Assembly: GCA_021737645.1 (NCBI GenBank)
Contig: JAIPDO010000002.1
Span: 62,001 to 126,000 of the forward strand
Direction: 5' to 3'
From: Desulfarculaceae bacterium
GTDB taxonomy: Bacteria; Desulfobacterota; Desulfarculia; Desulfarculales; Desulfarculaceae
Length of the DNA stretch: 64,000 nt
The position numbers and the translations under genes are program-made. Position 1 is the first letter of the stretch. The number at the start of each line of letters is the position of its first letter. The notes beneath the pieces were generated by a model. It saw only the letters and a list, made by a program, of their open reading frames with translations, was not told where the DNA came from and ran no database searches. Shown here piece by piece: positions 16,885 through 25,477 of the stretch.

Positions 16885-17468
16885 TCTATCTTTTGCGCCA
16901 CGGCGAGATCACTCAGAGCAGCCCGCGCCGCTTCGTGGGCCGCCGCGATCTGCCGCTCACCGAGTTGGGCCGCACCCAGGCCGCAAGGTGGGGCGAGCGC
17001 CTGCGGGGCGTGGGCTTCCAGGTGGTCTACACCAGCCCCCTGTCCCGCTGCCAGGACACCGCCCGCCTGGCCGCGCCGGGCCGAAAAATCGTGGTGGAGC
17101 CGCATTGGCAGGAAATTTCCCTGGGCGCCTGGGAGGGCCTCAGCACCGAGGAGGTGCGTGAGCGCTTCCCCGGCCAGCACCAGGCCCGAGGTGAGGACCT
17201 GGCCGGGCACCGCCCACAGGGCGGCGAGAGCTTCGCCCAAGTGGCGGCGCGGGTTGCCCCCCTGCTGGAGGCCCTGGCCGACGGCCCGAGCCCGGTTTTG
17301 GTGGTGGCCCACTCCGGAGTGATCCGAGCCGGGCTCTGCCGGGTGCTGGGCCTGCCCCTAGGGCACCTGTTGCGCCTGGAGTTGGACTACGCCGGGATGT
17401 GCCTGGTGGAGCGGGGCCGCCAGGGCTGGAAGCTGCACGGCTTCAACCTGCGCCCCGAAGGCTTTTAG
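16881..17468 (+). CDS. Histidine phosphatase family protein (CobC/GpmB-like)
   Basis: The 195-residue protein begins with the catalytic LLRHGEI motif (phospho-histidine), and has SPLSRCQDTA, the acid E in LGAWEG and the second histidine in VVAHSGVIR. The family includes alpha-ribazole phosphatase (CobC) and phosphoglycerate mutases. It is translationally coupled (ATGA) to the MocA-like/HD gene, so a shared substrate chain is plausible; no cobalamin genes are adjacent. Its 3' end overlaps the convergent acyl-CoA dehydrogenase by 4 bases. Confidence 0.88.
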   Translation: MIYLLRHGEITQSSPRRFVGRRDLPLTELGRTQAARWGERLRGVGFQVVYTSPLSRCQDTARLAAPGRKIVVEPHWQEISLGAWEGLSTEEVRERFPGQHQARGEDLAGHRPQGGESFAQVAARVAPLLEALADGPSPVLVVAHSGVIRAGLCRVLGLPLGHLLRLELDYAGMCLVERGRQGWKLHGFNLRPEGF

Positions 17469-18607
17469 CCTAATAAGGAACCAGCCACAATGATCTTCTC
17501 CACCTCTTTTGTGCCCTCGTATATCTCCAAAATCTTGGCGTCGCGGTAGAGGCGCTGCACCTTGTACTCGTCGAAATAGCCGTACCCGCCGTGGATTTGC
17601 AGGGCCTCGTCGGCCGCCTCCACCGCGGTGCGGGCGCTGAACCACTTGGCCATGGCGATGAGCCCGTGGTCCACCTTGCCCCGATCCACGTTCCAGGCCG
17701 CCTCCCAGTACAGGTTGCGCGAGGCGCGAATCTTGGTGGCCATCTCGGCCACCTTGAATTGGTTGGCCTGGAATTTGGCCAGGACCTGACCGAACTGCAC
17801 CCGGCCCCTGAGATGCTTGACGCTCTCTTCCAAACAGCCCCGGGCCAGGCCCACCGCCTGGGCGCAGATGTGCAAACGGGTGCGGTTGAAAAAGGCCATG
17901 AGCTGGGTGAAGCCCTGGCCCAGCTCACCCACCAGGGCGTCTTCAGGCACCCGCAAGTTGCTCAGGGCCACCTCGGCGGTGTCCGAGGCCCGGATGCCCA
18001 GCTTGCCGTGAAGCTTGGTGGCCGCGAAGCCGGGCACGTCGGTGGGGGTGAGGAAAAAGCTGTGCCTGGCGTGGCGGTCGGGGTTGTCCGGGTCGGTGGC
18101 CGCGAATATCAGGGAATACTTGGCTGTGGTGCCGTTGGTGATGAACATCTTGGCCCCGTTGATGAGCCAGCCGTCGCCGTCCCTCACCGCCGTGGTGGCC
18201 GCCCGGCTGGGGTCGCTGCCCGCCTCGGGCTCGGTGATGCACGAGCACATGATGGCCTTACCCTCCACCAGCTCGGGCAGCACCATCTGCTTTTGCTCCT
18301 CGCTGCCAAAAAGCTGCAACAGCTCGGCCCCGAAGGTGACCGCCAAGACGCTCTGGCCGCAGCCGGGGTCCACGGCCCAGAACTCCTCGGTGATCAGGCT
18401 GTGCTCCAAAAAGCCCAGGCCCGCCCCGCCGTACTCCTCGGCCAGGAAAGTGCCCACGAAACCCAGCTCGCAGGCGTTGCGCCAGATGTCCAGGTCAAAG
18501 CTCTCGCTGCGGTCGAACTCCAGGGCCCGGCCGGGGAACTCGCCCTGGGCGAACTCCCGCGCCGCCCGCACGATGTCCCGTTGCTCTTTGCTCAGAGTAA
18601 AATCCAT
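17465..18607 (-). CDS. Acyl-CoA dehydrogenase
   Basis: The 380-residue flavoenzyme has the usual N-terminal helical domain, the FAD/substrate segment CSCITEPEAGSDPS, FITNGTTAKYSLI, and the C-terminal IYEGTKEVEK in which the glutamate is the usual catalytic base. It oxidises an acyl-CoA to the 2-enoyl-CoA, passing electrons to EtfAB encoded just upstream. The chain-length preference is not visible. It is the last gene of the tetR-EMO-etfBA-acd unit. Confidence 0.94.
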   Translation of the reverse strand: MDFTLSKEQRDIVRAAREFAQGEFPGRALEFDRSESFDLDIWRNACELGFVGTFLAEEYGGAGLGFLEHSLITEEFWAVDPGCGQSVLAVTFGAELLQLFGSEEQKQMVLPELVEGKAIMCSCITEPEAGSDPSRAATTAVRDGDGWLINGAKMFITNGTTAKYSLIFAATDPDNPDRHARHSFFLTPTDVPGFAATKLHGKLGIRASDTAEVALSNLRVPEDALVGELGQGFTQLMAFFNRTRLHICAQAVGLARGCLEESVKHLRGRVQFGQVLAKFQANQFKVAEMATKIRASRNLYWEAAWNVDRGKVDHGLIAMAKWFSARTAVEAADEALQIHGGYGYFDEYKVQRLYRDAKILEIYEGTKEVEKIIVAGSLLG

Positions 18608-18616
18608 GGCTCTTTC

Positions 18617-19585
18617 CTATCCCCCGAAACGCTCGGCCAGTTTGGGCAACACCTCGAACAAATCAGCCACGATGCCGTAATGGGCCACCTGGAAGATGGG
18701 TGCCCGAGAGTCGGAGTTGACCGCGATGATGGTGCCGCTGTTTTTCATGCCCGCCTGGTGCTGGAAGGCCCCGCTGATGCCCAGGGCCAGGTAGATCTTG
18801 GGGCGCACCGTCTTGCCGCTGGTGCCCACCTGGCGGCTCTTGGGCAGCCACCCGGCGTCGGCCACCGGGCGGGAGCAGGACAGGGTGGCTCCCAGGGCGT
18901 CGGCCAGGGCCTGAGCCTGGGGAATGTTGTCCGGCCCGCCGATGCCCCGGCCCACCGAGACCAGGATGTCGGCCTCGGCGATGTCCACGTCCTCCACTAC
19001 CCCGGCCAGGTATTCCAAAAAGCGCCGGGCGTGACGGGGAGACAAATCGGTGAGAGTGGTGCTCTCGGAGGCGGTCTCCACCGCGTTGGGCAACGGGGCT
19101 TGATAGGCTCCGGCCTGCAGGGTGGCCACCACCGTGGCCGTTGGTTTGAGGGCCAGCTCCTGCATGGCCTTGCCGCCGTACACCGCGCGCTGCACGGAGA
19201 GCGCGCCATCGGGCCAGGACAGGCCGGTGCAGTCGGTGACCAGGGGCAGGCCCAAGCGCCCGGCCAGGGCCGGGGCCAAGTCCATGCCTTGGCTGGAGTG
19301 AGGCATGAGCACCAGGGAGGGTTGCAGAGCGGCCACCGCATCGGCCAGCACCGGCAGATACAGCTCGGGGTTGAAGGCGGCCAAGTCGGGGTGGACGTAG
19401 AGTTTGAGTCCGTGGGTGCGGCCGGTCAGCTCGCCCGCCAGGGAACCAGGGGCATCGGCCAGCAATAGGGTGGTCACTTGGCCGCCCAGGGACGGGGCCA
19501 GTTCCAGGGCCGCGCCCAGGCACTCCAGAGTGGCCTCGCGCAGGGCTCCCTGGCGGTGTTCGGCTATAACCAATACGCCGCTCAT
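18617..19585 (-). CDS. etfA: Electron transfer flavoprotein alpha subunit
   Basis: The 322-residue subunit has a C-terminal FAD domain (GTSGKTVRPKIYLALGISGAFQH, IIAVNSDSRAPIFQVAHYGIVAD) typical of EtfA. With EtfB it accepts electrons from the acyl-CoA dehydrogenase and delivers them to the membrane FeS oxidoreductase. The start overlaps the etfB stop (ATGA). No ferredoxin extension is present. Confidence 0.95.
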   Translation of the reverse strand: MSGVLVIAEHRQGALREATLECLGAALELAPSLGGQVTTLLLADAPGSLAGELTGRTHGLKLYVHPDLAAFNPELYLPVLADAVAALQPSLVLMPHSSQGMDLAPALAGRLGLPLVTDCTGLSWPDGALSVQRAVYGGKAMQELALKPTATVVATLQAGAYQAPLPNAVETASESTTLTDLSPRHARRFLEYLAGVVEDVDIAEADILVSVGRGIGGPDNIPQAQALADALGATLSCSRPVADAGWLPKSRQVGTSGKTVRPKIYLALGISGAFQHQAGMKNSGTIIAVNSDSRAPIFQVAHYGIVADLFEVLPKLAERFGG

Positions 19586-20367
19586 GCCAGGCCTCCCTTC
19601 TCCCGCAGGATGGCCGCCGCCTGGTCGCACACGCTGTCCAGGCCGCCTTCGAGCATCTGGGCCCCATCGCCCATGGGCGGCAGGACCAGGGATTGCGAAG
19701 CCACCATAGAGGCAGCCGCGCCCAGAGCATCCTCGGCTAGGCTCAGGTCGTCGGCCTCGATCTGCTCGATGGTCATCTTGCGCACCTTGCGGATGCCCAT
19801 GATGGACACGTAGCGGGGCTGGTTGATGCCCGACTGCACCGTAACCACCGCGGGCAGGGGCAGAGCCACCTTCTCGCTGGTGTTGTTTTCCAACTCCCGA
19901 GTAACCACCACCTCCCCCGCGCTTGGCTCCAGGGCGATGGCCATGGTGGCGTGAGGCAGTCCCAACTCCTGGGCCAAAAGCACCCCAATAGAGGCCTGTC
20001 CCAGATCGGCGCTCTGCACCCCGGTGAGGATCAGGTCGTAGCCACCGCCCTTCACCGCTGCGGCGAAGATACGGGCCACGGTGGCCGGGTCCGATCCCTC
20101 GAAAGCCTCGTCGCACAGGTGGGAGGCCGCGTGGGCCCCCATGGCCAGGCCGCGCCGCAGCACGTCCTCATCGTCCTCGCCTCCCAGGGTCATCAGGTGG
20201 ACCTCGCCGCCGGAGGCCTCGGTGATGCGCACCGCCTCCTCCACCGCGTAGTTGTCCCACTCGTTGACCACCATCTCCAGGTCTTCCAAATCCAAGGCTC
20301 CCTGGTCTATCTCCAGCTCCGCCTCGGCCACTTCGGGCACGTTTTTAACCAGCACCAAGATTTTCAT
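19582..20367 (-). CDS. etfB: Electron transfer flavoprotein beta subunit
   Basis: The 261-residue subunit carries the EtfB landmarks NEWDNYAVEEAVRI, LTGVQSADLGQASIGVLLAQEL and the recognition-loop region LPLPAVVTVQSGINQPRY. It overlaps the end of the EMO gene by 4 bases and couples to etfA. Whether this Etf is bifurcating cannot be decided here, but partnership with a quinone-linked oxidoreductase argues for the non-bifurcating type. Confidence 0.95.
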   Translation of the reverse strand: MKILVLVKNVPEVAEAELEIDQGALDLEDLEMVVNEWDNYAVEEAVRITEASGGEVHLMTLGGEDDEDVLRRGLAMGAHAASHLCDEAFEGSDPATVARIFAAAVKGGGYDLILTGVQSADLGQASIGVLLAQELGLPHATMAIALEPSAGEVVVTRELENNTSEKVALPLPAVVTVQSGINQPRYVSIMGIRKVRKMTIEQIEADDLSLAEDALGAAASMVASQSLVLPPMGDGAQMLEGGLDSVCDQAAAILREKGGLA

Positions 20368-22373
20368 GGGTTTACTGCGGCCTCCCGGTCCGTGGCGGCC
20401 AGCCCCAGGGCCCTGGCCGCCAGCTCGCTAAGGTCGATGATGGCGAATTTATCCTCGAACCCGCCGGTCTTGCGGGCGTCTTCCAGCATGATCAAACACA
20501 GGGGGCAGGCGGTGACCACCAGCTCGGCCCCGGTGGACGCGGCCTGCTCCAAACGGCGCACCGCCAGGTTGGCCTGGCCGGGTATCTCGTGCCACATGCG
20601 CCCTCCCCCGCCGCCGCAGCACAGGGAGTTCAATCCGTGGTCGGCCATCTCCACCAGCTCCAGCCCTGGCATGGCCCGCAGCAGATCGCGGGGTTCATCC
20701 ACCAGGCGGTTGTGCCGGGCCAGAAAGCAGGGATCGTGATAGGTGACTTTAATTGGCAAGGGATGGTCGAAGATCAGGCGGCCCTGCTGCCACAAGCGGT
20801 GCAGCATCTGGCTGTAGTGCAGCACCTGCAAGGGCAGGCCCTCTTCCGAAAAGAGCGGATGCACCTTTTTGATGGTGTCGAAGCAGTGGGGCGAGGTGCA
20901 GATGATGCGGGTGAGTCCTTGCTTGTTGAGTAGGGCCTGGGTGGCCTCGATCTGCTCTTCCATGAGCCCCTGCTCGCCCAGGCGGCGGGCAATGTCCCCG
21001 CAGCAGGGCTCCTTCTTGCCCAGGGTGCCGAAGGACACCCCGCAGTGGATGAATACGTCGCTAAGGGCGCGGGCAATGCCCTGGGCCCTGGTGTCGATGG
21101 CCGTGGTGCAGCCCACGAAGTAGAGCCAGTCCGCCTCGGCGCCTTTTTTGTTCAGGTCCGGAATTTCGCGCCCCTGGGCCCAGCCAGCCTTGGCCCCCTT
21201 TTTGGCCACCCAGGGATTGCCGTAGCGAAAGAGCTTTTCCATGGTGTCCATGAGCTGGGGGGGCACGGCGGAGCCTTGCTCCACCAGACCGGCCCTGAGC
21301 TTACGGATCATCTCGATGGGCGCGGCCTGCACCGGGCACACCTCCAGGCAGGCCCGGCAGGTGGTGCAGTACCAGGCCGCCTCCCAGTCGGCGGCGCGAT
21401 CACGTTCCAGCAGGGCCTGGCGGCGGCCCCGCAGCCAGGGCAGACGGTACAGGGGGCTGTATTTCAGGCGGGCCTGGCGGCGGGCCCGGCGCAGCAGATC
21501 CCGGGGGGAGAAAGGCTCGCCCGCCTGGGCCGCGGGACAGACCTCCACGCAGCGGCCGCAGCGGGTGCAGGCGTCCAGGTGCAAAAGATGCCGCAGCCCC
21601 AGGGCGGCCAGGTCGCCCTCCTCGGCGGCCACGGCCAACACCGCCAGAGGCTGGCCCTGAAGATAGAGGCTGGCCGGCGCGGCTATGGCGTGGGCCAGCT
21701 TGGACCAGGGCAGCCAGGCGATGAATCCCAGGCTGATAAGGGCATGAGACCACCACAGCCAAGGGAAGGCTTCTCGCGCCGCCACCGCGCTAGGGAACAG
21801 GCCCGAGAGGCCGTAGCCCACAAAGGACCAGGCCTCCCAGGGCGGGCGAGTGGCGGCCAGGCGGGCCGCCTCCACCATAAAGCCGCCGCAGGCCACGGCC
21901 AACAGCCACAGGGGCAGCAGGGTGTCATCGGGCCGACGCTCCAGGCGGGGCACCGGCAAGAGCCAACGCCGGGCCAGAGCCAGCATCAGGCCCAGCACCA
22001 ACAGCAGGCCGCAGGCCTCCAGCCCGGCCGAGAACCACAGATACACTCGCCCTTGCAGGAAGGAGATCAGGTAGTGGTCCACGGCCACGGCGCAGGTACC
22101 CACGAACAGGCCCAGGAAACCCCACAGCAGCATGAGGTGCATCAGCCCTGCCGTGCGGCCGCCTTGCCAGATGCGCCGCCCCAAGAACACGTCGGCCAGG
22201 ACCGCTCCCAGGGGATGGGAATGGCTGGCCACCGGAGCGGCGCGACGTCCTTGGGCCCACAGGGCGATCTTTTCCCACAACCCCAGGGCCAGCACGGCCA
22301 GGGCCAGGGTGGCCAGGAGATAGAAAAGCCAGGCCCACTCCACCCCCCAGAAAGGCATGCGCAGGGGGTTCAT
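20364..22373 (-). CDS. Membrane FeS oxidoreductase, EtfAB:quinone oxidoreductase (EMO-like)
   Basis: The 669-residue protein has an N-terminal NarI-like cytochrome b membrane part with about six helices (1-225), two 4Fe-4S clusters (CTRCGRCVEVCP from residue 269; CTTCRACLEVCP), and two CCG domains typical of HdrD/GlpC (EPCCGD, and SLCCGGGGGRMW). This is the architecture of the EMO or DUF224 proteins that link EtfAB to menaquinone in syntrophs and sulfate reducers. The start is the ATG 2 bases beyond the tetR stop; longer in-frame extensions run into tetR. It sits between tetR and etfB in one operon. Confidence 0.9.
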   Translation of the reverse strand: MNPLRMPFWGVEWAWLFYLLATLALAVLALGLWEKIALWAQGRRAAPVASHSHPLGAVLADVFLGRRIWQGGRTAGLMHLMLLWGFLGLFVGTCAVAVDHYLISFLQGRVYLWFSAGLEACGLLLVLGLMLALARRWLLPVPRLERRPDDTLLPLWLLAVACGGFMVEAARLAATRPPWEAWSFVGYGLSGLFPSAVAAREAFPWLWWSHALISLGFIAWLPWSKLAHAIAAPASLYLQGQPLAVLAVAAEEGDLAALGLRHLLHLDACTRCGRCVEVCPAAQAGEPFSPRDLLRRARRQARLKYSPLYRLPWLRGRRQALLERDRAADWEAAWYCTTCRACLEVCPVQAAPIEMIRKLRAGLVEQGSAVPPQLMDTMEKLFRYGNPWVAKKGAKAGWAQGREIPDLNKKGAEADWLYFVGCTTAIDTRAQGIARALSDVFIHCGVSFGTLGKKEPCCGDIARRLGEQGLMEEQIEATQALLNKQGLTRIICTSPHCFDTIKKVHPLFSEEGLPLQVLHYSQMLHRLWQQGRLIFDHPLPIKVTYHDPCFLARHNRLVDEPRDLLRAMPGLELVEMADHGLNSLCCGGGGGRMWHEIPGQANLAVRRLEQAASTGAELVVTACPLCLIMLEDARKTGGFEDKFAIIDLSELAARALGLAATDREAAVNP

Positions 22374-22375
22374 GG

Positions 22376-22975
22376 CTATGCTCCCTCCCGGGGACGCAGC
22401 ACCCCGCGCCCGAAGATTTCCCAGAACATATCGGAAAGCTCCTCCGGGCTCACCTTGCCCTTGGGGCGGTACCACTTGAAGGTGTAGTGCACCATGCCGA
22501 AAAAGGCGAAGGCGGCCACGGTGGAGGGCACCTGTTTGAGGCGTCCCTGACCGCGCAGCTGTTCGAAGATGTCGGTGAGCGCGGCCAAATAGCGGCGCTC
22601 CTTTTTCTCCAAGACCTTGCGGAAGCGAGGCTCCAAGCTGTCCACTTCGTTGACCAACAGGGCCAGGCGGTCCAGGTCGCGGGCGTAAAACCGGGTGTAG
22701 TAGCGCATGAAGGCAGCCAGCTTTTCCTCGGGGGCCTGACCATCGCCGCACAGCGCCTGGATCCCCTCCAGGGCCTCGGAGATGTAGTCGTCCAGAAGTT
22801 GGTAGAGGAGTTCCTGCTTGGAGTCGAAGTAGTGGTAGAGCGAGCTTTTGTTGAGCCCCAGGGCCTCGGCCAGCTCACGCAGGCTGGTGGCATGGTAGCC
22901 CTGGGCCGCGAACAAGCGGGCGGCGGCGTCGTAGAGCTGTTTTTGGCGTTGGCGGCCTTTGGGCAGCGATGGCAT
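22376..22975 (-). CDS. TetR-family transcriptional regulator
   Basis: The 199-residue repressor has the N-terminal helix-turn-helix (YHATSLRELAEALGLNKSSLYHYFDSKQELL, residues about 27-57) and a ligand-binding C-terminal domain of the kind often controlled by acyl-CoA. It is the first gene of the EMO-etfBA-acd operon, and its promoter contains a palindrome at the transcription start, consistent with autoregulation of the operon. Confidence 0.92.
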   Translation of the reverse strand: MPSLPKGRQRQKQLYDAAARLFAAQGYHATSLRELAEALGLNKSSLYHYFDSKQELLYQLLDDYISEALEGIQALCGDGQAPEEKLAAFMRYYTRFYARDLDRLALLVNEVDSLEPRFRKVLEKKERRYLAALTDIFEQLRGQGRLKQVPSTVAAFAFFGMVHYTFKWYRPKGKVSPEELSDMFWEIFGRGVLRPREGA

Positions 22976-22982
22976 AAAATCT

Positions 22983-23036
22983 ACCGTCCGGTCGGTTTGT
23001 TTTGTGCAGATTACCCGGCCCGGCGAAAGCTGTCAA
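22983..23036 (-). promoter_or_regulatory. Promoter and TetR operator for the tetR-EMO-etfBA-acd operon
   Basis: On the minus strand TTGACA (23036-23031), a 17-base spacer and TAATCT (23013-23008) form a near-consensus sigma70 promoter. Just downstream, at 22996-22983, ACCGACCGGACGGT is a 12/14 palindrome overlapping the expected start region, the usual place for autorepression by TetR proteins. Confidence 0.75.
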
Positions 23037-23077
23037 GTCAAACCAGCTCACGCCAGGCCGGGCCGGGGATCTAGGGT

Positions 23078-24715
23078 TTAACCCGCGCGGCGGGAGGCTT
23101 CCTCGCCGCGCACTTCGCGCCTGAGCAGCTTGCCCACCTTGGACTTGGGCAGCATGTCGCGGAACTCGATGTATTGGGGAACCTTGTAGCCCGCCAAACG
23201 CTGGCGGCAGAAGGCTATGAGGTCGTAGCCGGTGATGCCCTTGATGTCTTTCTTGAGCACCACGTAGGCCTTGACCCGCTCTCCCACCTTTTCGTCGGGG
23301 ATGCCCACCACGCACGAGGCCACCACCGCTTGGTGGTCTTGCAACACGCACTCGATCTCCGAGGCGCTGACCCGGTAGCCCTTGTGCTTGATGGTGTCCA
23401 CGGTGCGGTCCACGAAGTACAAGTAGCCCTGTTCGTCCTGGCGCACCACGTCCGCCGTGCGGTAGAAGAGCTTGCCGTCGATCTCCACGAAGGCCTCTTG
23501 GGTCTCCTTGGGCTTGTTCCAATAGGCGCTGACCATGGGGTCCGAATGCACCAGCAGTTCGCCGGGCTCGCCGGGCTCCACCGGGGTGAGGAAGGCGGGA
23601 TCTATGATGCGCACGTCCTTGGAGGGCAGGATCAGTCCCATGGAATTCGGCGGGTTCTCGCGGTCCGCCGGGCTCATGCACACCCCGCCCACCGTCTCGC
23701 TGGCTCCGTAGCCGATGTAGATGGGCCAGCCGAAGCGCTCCAGCCAGCGGTTGGCCACGTCCTGAGGCAGCACGTCGCCGCCGCAGAAACAGTACTTCAG
23801 CGAGCTGAGGTCGTACTGATCCAAACGGTCGTGCTCCAGGATCATGCGGTAAAGGGCGGGCACCCCGATGAAGGTGGTGGCCTTGTGGGTGGTCACCGCG
23901 TGCATCATGGCGTCCAGGTTCACCTTGGGTTGCAGGATGATGGTGCCGCCGTGTACCAGAATGGTGCCTAGGGCGGTGGTTTGCCCCAGGATATGGAACA
24001 AGGGCGCCGAGCCCAGCACCATATTGTCTTGCACCTCGAACAACGCCGCGCTGGTGGATATCTGCTCGTCGGCGCACTCAAGAAGCAGACGGTGGCTTAT
24101 GGGCACGCCCTTGGGGTGGCGGGTGGTGCCGCCGGTGTAGATGATCTCCGCCGTGGAGTCCGGATCGGCGTTTGCCGCCGGGGGCTTGCCCGGCTCCTTG
24201 ATAAGGTCGGCGAGCATCACCGTGCCCTTGGCCCCCCGGCCCACCCGGCCCTTGGGAACTTTGTCAAAGGCCCAGCCGAAGAAGCGCTTGTAGCCGGGCA
24301 GCACGTCGGTCATGCCGGTGACCACCACGGTCTTGAAGGGATGTTCCTTGCGCACCTTTTTCACGTAGCCGTAGTTGCGGTCGGTGCACACGATGGCCTC
24401 GGCCTCGGTGTCCCCGGCGATGTAGGCCACGTCAAAGGGAGTGTAGATCGGGGTGATGGGCACGGCCACCGCCCCGGCCTTTTGGATGCCCAGCCAGGCG
24501 ATGAGCCACTGTACGCCATTGGGTAGGTAGAGCATGACCCGTGAGCCGGGTTCGACACCGTTGCGCAGGAGCCCGGCGGCGAAACTCTCAGCCATGCCCT
24601 TGAGGCGGGCGTAGGTGTAGGCGGTTCCCAGGTACCAGGCGGCGGGCTTGTCCGGATTAAGGGCCGCCACCCGGTCGAAGGTTTGGGGGATGTTGGTCAG
24701 CTCCACCGGCTGCAT
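23078..24715 (-). CDS. AMP-forming acyl-CoA synthetase/ligase
   Basis: The 545-residue ligase shows the ANL-family motifs IIYTGGTTRHPKG (ATP loop), YIGYGASETVGG, LFYRTADVVRQDEQGYLYFVDR and HKGYRVSASEIE, plus a C-terminal GKLLRR lysine region. It activates a carboxylic acid (fatty or aromatic acid) with ATP and CoA. It is encoded directly behind livF of an ABC importer and ahead of the tetR-acd unit, which suggests it activates the imported acid. Confidence 0.92.
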   Translation of the reverse strand: MQPVELTNIPQTFDRVAALNPDKPAAWYLGTAYTYARLKGMAESFAAGLLRNGVEPGSRVMLYLPNGVQWLIAWLGIQKAGAVAVPITPIYTPFDVAYIAGDTEAEAIVCTDRNYGYVKKVRKEHPFKTVVVTGMTDVLPGYKRFFGWAFDKVPKGRVGRGAKGTVMLADLIKEPGKPPAANADPDSTAEIIYTGGTTRHPKGVPISHRLLLECADEQISTSAALFEVQDNMVLGSAPLFHILGQTTALGTILVHGGTIILQPKVNLDAMMHAVTTHKATTFIGVPALYRMILEHDRLDQYDLSSLKYCFCGGDVLPQDVANRWLERFGWPIYIGYGASETVGGVCMSPADRENPPNSMGLILPSKDVRIIDPAFLTPVEPGEPGELLVHSDPMVSAYWNKPKETQEAFVEIDGKLFYRTADVVRQDEQGYLYFVDRTVDTIKHKGYRVSASEIECVLQDHQAVVASCVVGIPDEKVGERVKAYVVLKKDIKGITGYDLIAFCRQRLAGYKVPQYIEFRDMLPKSKVGKLLRREVRGEEASRRAG

Positions 24716-24728
24716 AAGGCTCTCCCTG

Positions 24729-25475
24729 CTAGACGCCGAAGTAGGCGCTTTTGATCTCGGGGTTGTCCATCAACTCGGGCCCTGGCCCGGTGAGGGTGAG
24801 CATCCCGTTCTCGATGACATAGGTGAAGTCAAGCCAGGGCAGCAGAGGCCTGGCGAACTGCTCGGCGATGACCAGGGTGACCCCGGTGTGACGCCGCACG
24901 TCCTTGATGGCCTTCACCACCTGGTTTTGCATGGCCGGGCTAAGCCCCAGCAGGGGCTCGTCAAGCAAGAGCAGCTTGGGCCCCACCATCATGGCCATGC
25001 CGATGGCCAGCATCTGCTGCTCGCCGCCGGAGAGGAACCCGGCCTTGCGGCTCCGGTGACGGGCCAGGTTGGGGAACAGATCGAAGCTGAGCTCGATCCC
25101 CTGGCGCACCTCGGGCCAGGAGCGCAAATAACCCGCTATTTTTAAATTTTCCACCACCGTGGAGTCGGGGAAGATGGGGTGACGCTCTCGGCAAAGCACG
25201 ATGCCCGCCCTGGCCCGGCGATAGGCCGGCAGATTGCTGATGTCCTCGCCGAAAAACGACACCTCGCCCATAACGGTGATGCGCTCGCCGCCCCGGCGTT
25301 TCTCTTTGATGAGCATGTCCCAAATCAGGCCGCTCAGGGTGTTCATGAGGGTGGTCTTGCCCGCGCTGTTGGAGCCGATGACCCCCACTATCTGGCCTTC
25401 GCGCACCTCCATGGACAGGTCGTTGACCGCGATGGCGTTTTCGTAGAAGACGATTAGGTCCTTGACCGTAAGCAC
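24729..25475 (-). CDS. livF: Branched-chain-type ABC transporter ATP-binding protein LivF
   Basis: The 248-residue ATPase has Walker A GSNSAGKTT, signature LSGGEQQMLAIG and Walker B LLLLDEP. Compared with usual LivF it has an insertion after Walker A (around KEKRRGGERITVMGE) and lacks the common TEG after Walker B (LLGLSP instead). It starts with GTG behind GGAGGAG. It energises the importer of the livKHMGF set 1. The transported ligand is unknown. Confidence 0.9.
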   Translation of the reverse strand: MLTVKDLIVFYENAIAVNDLSMEVREGQIVGVIGSNSAGKTTLMNTLSGLIWDMLIKEKRRGGERITVMGEVSFFGEDISNLPAYRRARAGIVLCRERHPIFPDSTVVENLKIAGYLRSWPEVRQGIELSFDLFPNLARHRSRKAGFLSGGEQQMLAIGMAMMVGPKLLLLDEPLLGLSPAMQNQVVKAIKDVRRHTGVTLVIAEQFARPLLPWLDFTYVIENGMLTLTGPGPELMDNPEIKSAYFGV

Positions 25476-25477
25476 GT

